Assembly: GCA_936450465.1 (NCBI GenBank)
Contig: OW388294.1
Location: 74,514,622-74,578,621 of the forward strand
Length of the DNA stretch: 64,000 bases
Source: Gibbula magus
Taxonomy: Eukaryota; Mollusca; Gastropoda; Trochida; Trochidae
Direction: 5' to 3'
Part shown: positions 55,830 through 64,000 of the stretch, piece after piece
Layout: every line of letters begins with the position of its first letter
How positions within the stretch are numbered: position 1 is the first letter of the stretch
Notes under the pieces: model-generated
What the model saw: the letters and a program-made list of their open reading frames with translations, nothing else
Told to the model about the DNA's origin: nothing
Database searches by the model: none
Position numbers and translations under genes: made by a program

Positions 55830-56000
55830 CTAATCTAATGGAATATCCCAATCTTTTAAAACAATAGTTGTATTCATTTTTTCCCATTGCCATTTTTGAG
55901 AATCACTATTTTCGTCACAAGGATTCATGAAAATTTCGTGACTAGCTCCGTCACAGTCCAAACACTGACCGCTAACGGGGTGATAAATCTGGGATGTCCC
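55830..56000 (-). CDS. GALNT10: GALNT10 terminal exon
   Basis: 171 nt encoding [20 protein letters not shown] through [18 protein letters not shown], stop TAG at 55830-55832. Confidence 0.93.
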   Translation of the reverse strand, partial: GTSQIYHPVSGQCLDCDGASHEIFMNPCDENSDSQKWQWEKMNTTIVLKDWDIPLD

Positions 56001-59000
56001 CTGAAACACACACAAAATTAAATAAATTCAACTTTTTATGTAAAAGGCAGGGGCAATGGACCATTTTGCACATTGGATGGAAAAATGGCCCATTTGAAAT
56101 TCTGAAAATGACTAAAATCCCTAATAATGGCCCATTGTCAAAGGTGTCTTTCCCAGTCCCTGTACCGGGTAATCAGTTTTATTTTCAGTAGTTATTTACC
56201 CAAATTTTTCTTTAAACGTTGAAGCAACAACATTTGATAAGTAAGACTTGAATATAAAATATGGATACTCACCACTTTGTACTTAAAGCGCTGGTTCCCC
56301 ATCATATTGTGACAGTTAAATAGAATGATGGGAGCTTTTTTTATTGACTGGGATACGTCAAAACAAACAGTTCTCTTTCGAGGACGTATGTCCTTGTGCC
56401 AGGAAAATTCAAACGTCTGCAAAACAAAAAAGAAGCTCTAAACATCAGATGATTTTATGGGTCGGTTAACAGAAGAAGATTATTAAATGGTTTTCACTGT
56501 TTGAAACAAAATAGTTTCCAGACCAATATGTCTATACAACTTTATGGGGAGTTTGTATTATTTGTTTATTATCTATGTTGGCATATGTACCATGGTTCAA
56601 AGTTTCTAAACAATATCATACCACAAAAAAATATCTCTTTAAACAATGTAAAACCTTGATTGGACACATCCAATTATGTATGAAATGTCTCATTTTAGTA
56701 TTTCAGATAATCTAAAAAGTTCTTGATTAAGGAACAAAGAGTGTATGAAATAAGATCAGTACAACAGTCCAGCCATAACCTTGAAATGAATGAACAGACT
56801 TTTTTTTTTTTTTTCTTTAATTGAATAATGTAAATTTACAAAATTATCGTCATGATAATTTTCAAGCATTTTTTTCATACATTTAATTTTAGTTCTACTC
56901 AAGTATATGCAAAACAGAAGTAACTCGGGTATATTTTTGCATTAATTCATTCAGAAGGTAAAAGGTTAAATTTTGGGGTTAACAAATAATAAATAATATA
57001 TGAAAATGTTATTCCTCTGACCTGTTCTCCATTAGCTCCGCCCCCATCCTTGATACACGGCTCCACGTTAAACCTCTCATTGGCTCCCTTGAACCGCGTG
57101 TCAATACACAAGTTACTTCCCTTGTTTCGCAGCTGCAACAAAAGTGCATTTCATTTTGACTGATCCTTAATATTTTTCTTAATTTGGTCGACAAGGGATT
57201 TTTTAAGTAAGAGGCCATATGTAACGGACGCATCTTGGAAAGTTCCAAAGTGTTTATTCCTACAGCATCATTGTGGTACATTGTTCATGATCCGTAAAAC
57301 ACTTTAAGCACACTTACAACCATAAACACAATCTTCTTCGGAAAATAGCATAGACTGTCACTCGTTCGCATTGTCCATGCTTCTTGGAACCCATTCGGAA
57401 CTGATACATTCAGCACGTTCGTTCATACCTTCTCTCTCGGACCCTCCCAAGGGAGCTCAATCCGCACAAAATGCTCAATTTGCATATCATGCAACAGTCA
57501 AACCGTTACACTATATAAACATACCGGTACATAAATATATTCAGATATATTAATTTTACTCCAAATTTCATCAACCTATTTTACTATTATGTTTTGCTTA
57601 TTTCTAAGGAGTTATCTCCCTTTCAAAGATTAAAACAGCAATAAACATTTAGATAAACTAAAAATAATTCAAATTTCCTCACAAAAATATTAATCAAAAT
57701 GTTTTTAACAATACCGTACCTCTCCATCGGCCATCGGTTCAGGTTCGACTGGTGGATAAACCTTCACAAGATCAAAAGCGATTTCCTCCATGAACCACTT
57801 GAACGGTTTACAGTCGAGTTTCGTACGGATAGCTCTCTGCGCGCTTATGTCCCCTGGATCCACATTTCGGTAGTGAGGACGTCGTTTGTACAAGAATTCT
57901 GCGTACTCGTCCATCCAAACATCAGCAACACGACGGTAATTCTGAAAATAGGGTGAGGAATTGAAACACACAAGTAACAGGCACCATGGGCCTAAGATGA
58001 TACAAGACGTAATATAAAAGAAATATTCTTGAAAGTAGCATTTAACCCACCAATCACCTCATCACGAAACAGATCTATGTACAGAATGATTAATCTGGTT
58101 ATCATTGAGGAAGAGAACACATTATGAAGATTCTGAAATATCACATTAACAGTTGATTCTTTCAATATATATTACAGCTGCAGATGTAGTTGTATTCCAG
58201 AAACCTAACTAGTGGCCCAAAACAATCTCGGCATTATTGTACCTCAACAAATGAAATGGTTTGGCTGTACTTGCCTCAGAGAGACTTCGGTAGCATCAGT
58301 CGTTTAATTAAGACAATACTATTGACGTACCCTCCCTATGAAGTCGCCGACCCCGGGGTTAGGGAAGGGAGCAAACTTCCTGTAGATGTGACCAATCCGG
58401 GAACATGGAGCGTCCACCATCTTGCCTCCACATTGCCAGATCTACAGCACGGCATAAGATTACACTTATTACTCTGAAGGGAATTCTTTTTACATCAGAC
58501 AGAGCATGACAAAAAATAGATGTATATTGTGAAGGTGAGGGGTGTCATCCAACGAACAAAACAACTCTGGCATAGTTGGATTTGAGTTTATTTAGTGACG
58601 TTTCGCCACCCATTATTTACATATTATGTATGACAATTTACATATATATCATATGTTGGCACATATTTACCATACAACAGTTTCACGTATTTCATTAATG
58701 TGGAGCACTTTGTAGTACAAAGTTACAATACATTTCCAAAGCGAGTAACACAGTTTTGACATTCTAGTGATGAACGTAACACGAGGAAGACCGACACACC
58801 TTGAAGGAGAGTTCGTACTGCTCTCCGCCCCAGATATCAAGTCCTGGATCGTATCCACCCATCGTCCAGAACCACTCACGGTCGATCGCAAACAGTCCCC
58901 CTGCCATCACAGGACTCCTGTATAATCAGACAATTTTGTTCTGATTGCTGTTCCATTAATCTATATCAACCCTATGTTCACTGAGACAATGTTTAAACAT

Positions 59001-62000
59001 ACGTTGACAATTTATCATAGGGCAAAGATCGTTTATGAACGACACCCTGGATTCCATCTGTGAAAGATGAGGTTATAATTGAACAGAGTCTTTCAGTCAT
59101 CACAGACTTCTCCAGAGTCAATAGTTTATCAATTCAACTATTCTTTTTCAGAAGGGATCCTCCTAGGGGTACTTATAGCATAAACATCCTATTTTGGGGA
59201 ATATGATAGGTTATAATTATTTTTTCAACGTAAAGAATGAGTAAAAATACAAAAAACGAAACTGTGGGCCACAGTCAGTGAAGCCTACTGATGATGGAGA
59301 AGTCTCTACAGGAGTTACCTACTCGGGAGAATTCGATGTGTACGTATTGAAAAGAAACGATAAAGAACTAACTTGAAGGGTTCAGCGGGATGCAGCTTGT
59401 CCTCTGGCAGGAGAGGAAGTCTCTTGTAGAAGAACTCCCAGTCAAACGCTCCCCTCGCTCCTTCGTCCTGGGCCCGGTAGGCAAAGTTCTCGTAGTCGAT
59501 CACATCGATAAATGGACACACAACAGTCTTCTTGTTCTCTGCAATTGGCTCTGAAGACACAGGAATTATCTTTTCAAAATGTGAAGGAAAAAAGTTTCAG
59601 CATGACAAAGTTATGTATCTAAATTCTGTGAAACATTTCAAATACTCTTTTTTAGGGCCATGGAGTTACAGATTATGACAGGACCTGCAATTGAAGGGCT
59701 GAAAAGCTATTCAATTAGACGGGAAATCATTCCCAAAAGCGATAGATGTTACCCACAACTGCAAATAGTTTGTCATTGAGTTGAAGTCACATAAAGCTTA
59801 GAAGCCCTCAATTGCTATCATCCAGTAGTTTAAGAGGTTGAAATTTTTACTCTGGATTTCATTATAAAAATCCACAAAGTATGGTCTCACCAAGTAACGG
59901 GGGCAGATAGTTGATGTTGGCCTCTACGTGAGAGTCGAGGAAGATGAGAACATCTCCAGTCGCAGCCTTCGCTCCAAGCAGCCTCGCTCTGATTAGACCC
60001 TCACGCTTCTCTGCACGCACAACCTTCACGTTGGTGAAGTGTTTCTTTGTGTGCTGCTCTAACTTGTCTTTCAGGAAATCTGGGAGAAGTTATTAATTTT
60101 CACTTAAATTTCTTTCATTACATTTGATGTTGCCATTAACTGTACTTATGTGTGGTGTGCTCATGTTGTCTGTCAAGAACTCTGGTGTTGCCTGGTATTT
60201 TGTGGGTTGGTGTGGGTTGATGTGGTGTGGGTTGGTGTGGTGAAGTGTGGTGTGGGTTGATGTGGTGTGGTGAAGTGTGGTGTGGGTTGGTGTGGGTTGA
60301 TGTGGTGTGGGTTGGTGTCGTGAAGTGTGGTGTGGGTTGATGTGGTGTGGGTTAGTGTGGTGAAGTGTGGTGTGGTGTGGGTTGGTGTGGTGTGGTGAAG
60401 TGTGGTGTGGGTTGGTGTGGGTTGATGTGGTGTGGGTTGGTGTGGTGTGGGTTGGTTTGGGTTGATGTGGTGTGGGTTGATGTGGTGTGGGTTGATGTGG
60501 TGTGGTGTGGTGTGGTTTAGTGCAGGTTGGTGTAGGCTGGTGTGGTTTAGAATGTTGCAGTGTGGTTTAGCATTGTGTTGTGTTGTGTTGTGTTGTGTTG
60601 TGTGGTGTGGTGTGGAGTGGCATGGCATGGCGTGGCATGGTCTGGCATCGCATGGCATGGTATGTGTGTAATGTGGTTTAATGTGTTGTGGTGTATTCAC
60701 AATGAAATCTTTGACCAACTTTACCTGAGAAGATTTACTTCCAATACAATTCAATCTCTCCATGAATATCACTCATTGCCACAATTAAACCATGAACCTA
60801 GCAAGCAAATAAAACATGGAATTTCTCCTTTTACAGAGCACAGAAGTTATCGAAACCTGAAGATACACACCAAATTGATTTCAGATAATCAGATTTACCT
60901 TTACTGCTGAAGTCATCCACCAGGATGACCTCGTGTACGAGATGTTTGGGAGCTCGGTCGATCACACTGTACGTGGTCCGCAGAAGCGTCGTCCAGTGCT
61001 CGTTGTGGAAGGGGACAATGATACTAGCGGTCGGCAACTTGTTCAGATACTTCTTTTTTTGGCAGCTGTGGAAACAAAATAATAATTACTTTAAAAATTC
61101 ACCTACTGATTGAAATATGTAAAACTATGCCTAACTGAATTACAGGAATGTTATGTCCTTACAAAGAGACTAGTCAAATTTTGACAATACTCATCAGGAA
61201 AGCTGGATGCATGAAAATAGTCAAGTTAAATACAGATTGTTTATGGTATAACAAAACAAATATGCTTGATGGGGCAACACTGTAGCAGTCAACTATGTTT
61301 TAAAACTCTGCATTAATGATTTTTATATATTTGAAAGTTAACGATAATTAGCATGTTTTCAGGACTTCAATGACAAAATAATTCCTCTGAATTGTCGAAA
61401 TGGTACATTTTTTTTTTTATTCAGGAGTATTCTATAGAAAAATATTAATTTTCTTCAAATGAAATAAATGTAAAAGCCTAAAATAAATAAATAAATTCTA
61501 AAAAGTAATTTTCTTTTCTACAAATTTTACAGTTGGTTATTACTTGAAAGTTGTTTCAAAAGTGCACAAATTGAAAGGAAAAAACAGCATGCTGTGCACC
61601 TCACGTTTGGTTGAGAAATTGAATTAGATCATCGCAGAGCAAGTATTGTGATTTACCAGCCAAACTTGTGTTAACAATCGCTCGTTTACAGACCAGAAGC
61701 CTGCTCAGAATCAATACACTCAACAAACGAATGCCAAACTCCAGCCTCAAGTTGTGAGAAAGTTGAGAGAAGAAATGCTTGTTGTTGTTATGTTGTTGTT
61801 ATGTTCTTGTTATTTCAAGGCATGCACGTTTTTCTAAAATATAGTATTAGATTAACAGTCTTAAAGGGACTATTCGACTCGTGGACAATTTGGGTAGGCA
61901 AAGGTCAATTGAACATTGTCTTTTGATATATAATTGCATAATTGGCGCATGAAAAGAAAGAAATATGTCACTATTTTATATAGTCTATTCAGGACATGAT

Positions 62001-63293
62001 GGTTCTTTAATTTGTAAACCAGTTTTAAAGGATTGACGTTTTATGGAAGCAATGGTCTAATATTAGGAATAATTTCAGTCAGCTGAATCAACACAATATT
62101 CAGCAGATCAAATATCAAGGAAATATTTTGTCCCATTGCAGGTGTGTTTCAAACAATTCAGTGACATAACATTGTTACAATTGGGATAAAACTACCTTCA
62201 ATAGTACAAATTCTTGTATTTTTTCGGGCCGAGTCCATGCGGGATTCGAACCCATACCCTCAGAGTAAGGCAACTATCGCCAGCACTGACTGTACGAACA
62301 GCTTACCACACGACCATCTCACCTCACCTCACCAGCTTGTCAGCTTTTCAGCTTGTCAGCTTGTCAGCATCACATTGAAATTTATTAATTTTTAACTCTA
62401 CTGTACTTTACTTCTACAATAACATCACAACTTACTCCGGGTGTCGGATATCCTTGAGCGCCCTCTGCAGTGAGATCTTGTCACTTGCGTAGGCGTTAAA
62501 TCCGTTAACCTTGTAGAGATCATTCTTCTTGGCCTCGTCCTCTGCAGACAGTATCAGTGCAGATCCTTGTTCTCCTGGACCTGCAGATTGTATTGATACA
62601 ATTTCAGTTGATGAAGGACAAACATAATATTTGAGCATAACTAGGACAATAACAACTTCCCAATGCAAGGCATAACTCTTGCCAGTCTCCATACTGGTTG
62701 ATTTAGGCCTTACAGTATTTCCATAAGATCTCTATGATAGAAAATCGGGGCTCACTATGCATTTCAGGTGCAGCGATCCACTATCTTGACACGGCAAAGC
62801 GAGAAAATATTGCAAGACCTGGAGATTGTATTATAACAATTATAGTTTGTAAAGACTAAACATAATATTTGAGCATAACTAGAGGACAATAATGAATTAT
62901 GTATTTGTACTTTGTAATATTTAGTATTATTTAGAGGTTTAACGATACATTGTGATATTGAGATATTCACATCATAGTCCTGACAATATTTGAGCTGACA
63001 AGCGTATCATGCAGATTCCTGTGCTGAAACATTCAAGTTTCCTTCAAATGTGACCTATAAAATTAAGCTTACTTCTGGAGAGCTTGACACTATAATGCTC
63101 AAATAGTTATTCAACATGAAAACACATTCACTCAACCTCTCTTCAAAATTTTATAAAATCATTTTCTGAAGATTAACTATTACTCAACTGCAAGTAAAAC
63201 TAGATTGTCATATTTCCCACCTTTTCTTTCTTGCTCAGTAGCTATAGCTTTGTAGTCATGCCAATCTATCTTCTTCAGCTCTCCGTCAATCAA
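55830..63293 (-). CDS. GALNT10: polypeptide N-acetylgalactosaminyltransferase, GALNT10-like, 11 exons (N-terminus off the right edge)
   Basis: Transfers GalNAc from UDP-GalNAc to Ser/Thr of mucin-type glycoproteins in the Golgi; GALNT10 relatives prefer already glycosylated peptides (family knowledge). Eleven phase-matched segments give 1629 nt, 542 codons plus stop. In order: a stem part ([13 protein letters not shown]), [20 protein letters not shown], the GT-A catalytic domain ([48 protein letters not shown], metal-binding DSH in FLDSHVEAN), [51 protein letters not shown], and [10 protein letters not shown] with the third metal His. A ricin-type lectin domain follows ([43 protein letters not shown]). 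The DIRP and YHPVSG strings favour GALNT10 within the family. The transmembrane anchor lies upstream, beyond 64000. Confidence 0.93.
56273..56416 (-). CDS. GALNT10: GALNT10 exon 10 of window
   Basis: 144 nt, phase 0, encoding [20 protein letters not shown] and [20 protein letters not shown]. Confidence 0.93.
57022..57132 (-). CDS. GALNT10: GALNT10 exon 9 of window (lectin domain start)
   Basis: 111 nt, phase 0, encoding [20 protein letters not shown] and [17 protein letters not shown]. Confidence 0.93.
57720..57941 (-). CDS. GALNT10: GALNT10 exon 8 of window
   Basis: 222 nt, phase 0, encoding [40 protein letters not shown] and [20 protein letters not shown]. Confidence 0.96.
58331..58441 (-). 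CDS. GALNT10: GALNT10 exon 7 of window
   Basis: 111 nt, phase 0, encoding [20 protein letters not shown] and [17 protein letters not shown]. Confidence 0.95.
58800..58917 (-). CDS. GALNT10: GALNT10 exon 6 of window (WGGEQ motif)
   Basis: 118 nt encoding [20 protein letters not shown] and [19 protein letters not shown]. Confidence 0.96.
59143..59265. mobile_element. decayed solo DIRS terminus
   Basis: ATTCTTTTTCAGAAGGGATC then CTCCTAGGGGTACTTATAGC and diverging text match the inverse of the DIRS right end (13676-13795). No other DIRS part is nearby. It lies in the GALNT10 intron between exons 5 and 6. Confidence 0.75.
59373..59550 (-). CDS. GALNT10: GALNT10 exon 5 of window
   Basis: 178 nt encoding [40 protein letters not shown] and [18 protein letters not shown]. 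Confidence 0.95.
59891..60079 (-). CDS. GALNT10: GALNT10 exon 4 of window (DxH motif)
   Basis: 189 nt encoding [40 protein letters not shown] and [20 protein letters not shown]. The residue after DSH is Val where most relatives have Cys. Confidence 0.95.
60180..60690 (+). repeat. G/T-rich minisatellite in a GALNT10 intron
   Basis: About 500 bp of GTGTGGGTTGATGTGGT and variants (GTGAAGTGTGGT, GTTGTGTT, GGCATGGC), nearly free of C over its first 350 bp. The transcribed RNA would be C/A-rich. The first part has a mixed 12/17-bp period; the right part turns into TGTTG and TGGCA repeats. Confidence 0.9.
60899..61065 (-). CDS. GALNT10: GALNT10 exon 3 of window (start of GT-A fold)
   Basis: 167 nt encoding [20 protein letters not shown] then [20 protein letters not shown] and [15 protein letters not shown]. 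Confidence 0.95.
61066..62435. other. GALNT10 intron 61.1-62.4 kb
   Basis: AT-rich, no coding signal. A third copy of the inverted-SINE arm is at 62185-62335, followed by a short CAGCTTGTCAGCTT repeat. Confidence 0.5.
62185..62335 (-). mobile_element. tRNA-like SINE, single copy of the family paired at 36 kb
   Basis: CTACCTTCAATAGTACAAAT, TTTTTCGGGCCGAGTCCATG, B box inverse GGGATTCGAACCC, and CAACTATCGCCAGCACTGAC. Same as 35948-36095 with a few changes. Confidence 0.75.
62436..62580 (-). CDS. GALNT10: GALNT10 exon 2 of window
   Basis: 145 nt encoding [20 protein letters not shown] then [20 protein letters not shown] and LKDIRHP, with split codons both ends. Confidence 0.93.
63221..63293 (-). 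CDS. GALNT10: GALNT10 exon 1 of window (stem)
   Basis: 73 nt, phase 0 in and one base over, encoding [20 protein letters not shown] then QERK. Acceptor CTTCCAG, donor GTGGGA. Confidence 0.85.
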
Positions 63294-63399
63294 CTGGAAG
63301 AACAAAGTAACTCATTATGTATTATTATATATCCATGCACAATGCATGCTCAGGGCACTACACAATTATTATATTATTACCCTGAAGGAATCGTATGCC

Positions 63400-63606
63400 G
63401 CCAATGAAGTGCTCCGCGCGACCGTATAGGTCCATACATTCCCATGTCCAGGTACCCATTTGTACAGCTGGGTGAACTGAGTGCAATGTGGAACAAGTGC
63501 ACAGTACAAGACCCAGGTCACAAATGTTTGGTGTCTCCCCCGGGATTCAAACCCGGGCCGTTGGCGTGAGAGGCAGACATGCTAACCACTACACCACCGT
63601 GCTCCA
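63400..63606 (-). mobile_element. tRNA-derived SINE
   Basis: Minus strand: GGAGCACGGTGGTGTAGTGG, then CCCGGGTTTGAATCCCGGG (B box), a body with CCACATTGCACTCAGTTCAC and CAAATGGGTACCTGGACATG. The body is shared with the SINE at 45300. Confidence 0.75.
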
Positions 63607-63679
63607 ATAGGTGCCTGCTGAATATAATTTTAGAGATTTTCAGAAATTACAACTCGGTAGCTATGATAAATTAAGAGTG

Positions 63680-63786
63680 AACTAGATTAGCTTTTGCGGG
63701 GCACCTGTAACTTAGGGTCTCGCCTTCCCCTGTTCCACCTTCTCCACAGCCATAATAAAACTGATTTTTTTTTTTTTATGAATATA
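63680..63786 (+). repeat. fragment of repeat family A (5' end)
   Basis: AACTAGATTAGCTTTTGCGG and CTTAGGGTCTCGCCTTCCCC, as at 4786 and 5963. It is soon followed by the TA-flanked element. Confidence 0.6.
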
Positions 63787-63963
63787 CAGTCAGGCCTCGA
63801 TAATCCGAACGCTTCCGTTTTTCATCAAAAACGTTTGGATAGTGAAATGTTCGGATTACTGAGTACTGAGGTCTACTAAATATATTAGTTTGGTTACATC
63901 TTCCTACCGTTCGGAAACTGCGAGATTCGGATTATCGGTGGCCGGATTATCGCAGGTTGACTG
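63787..63963. mobile_element. pogo/Tigger-like MITE (177 bp)
   Basis: TA|CAGTCAGGCCTCGATAATCC on the left; on the right the inverse of CAGTCAACCTGCGATAATCC, then TA. GATAATCCGAA terminal text is typical of pogo-type elements. No coding capacity. Confidence 0.7.
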
Positions 63964-64000
63964 TACCACAAAAGACAACTGAACATTAAATTCAAGAATT

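Noticed and set aside
60180..60690. Interstitial telomere repeat.
   Set aside because: The GTGGGT/GTGTGG units are irregular and do not contain TTAGGG runs.
60173..60772. 199-codon frame rich in His, Thr and Pro.
   Set aside because: It is the complement of the G/T minisatellite and lies between real GALNT10 exons.

Overview
The window is eukaryotic and reads as mollusc DNA, most likely a bivalve. Three intron-rich animal genes lie in AT-rich sequence full of tRNA-like SINEs, small inverted-repeat elements and tandem repeats built on TGACCTTGA / AGGTCA motifs. The phylum is inferred from repeat style; the gene identities rest on conserved protein sequence joined across phase-compatible splice sites.

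Layout. From 31587 down to 1371 (minus strand) run 20 coding exons of the 5' part of furry (FRY/FRYL family), a giant HEAT/armadillo scaffold. Every junction keeps the frame (2560 nt, about 853 residues), and the gene continues past the left edge. A possible first exon is at 35536-35593. Head to head with it is ANAPC10 (plus strand, 42143-46233), the DOC-domain subunit of the anaphase-promoting complex, complete in three exons (187 residues). After about 9.6 kb of AT-rich intergenic DNA comes the 3' part of a GALNT10-like polypeptide N-acetylgalactosaminyltransferase (minus strand, 63293-55830, 11 exons, 542 residues plus stop), whose N-terminus lies off the right edge.

Two furry introns are swollen by mobile DNA. 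The 9.6 kb intron 4715-14273 holds a repeat family with nuclear-receptor-like motifs, into which a 6.4 kb DIRS-type tyrosine-recombinase retrotransposon (copy 1, 7361-13795) has inserted. The 12.3 kb intron 16363-28625 holds a piggyBac-type transposon (16666-28457, TTAA on both sides) with a once-frameshifted transposase. A second DIRS element (copy 2, 22355-28147) is nested in it. Both DIRS copies keep 206-bp inverted terminal repeats and an internal complementary region that reproduces the joint of the circular intermediate. Copy 1 keeps the reverse transcriptase centre but has a frameshift before the recombinase; copy 2 has a full recombinase frame but lost 647 bp of reverse transcriptase.

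The remaining signal is repeat biology: tandem units carrying paired extended nuclear-receptor half sites, an inverted SINE pair, TA-flanked small elements, a 28-bp minisatellite, a G/T-only minisatellite in the GALNT10 gene, and a decayed tandem duplication of a furry exon edge. No prokaryotic features, CRISPR arrays, rRNA genes or convincing functional tRNA genes were seen.
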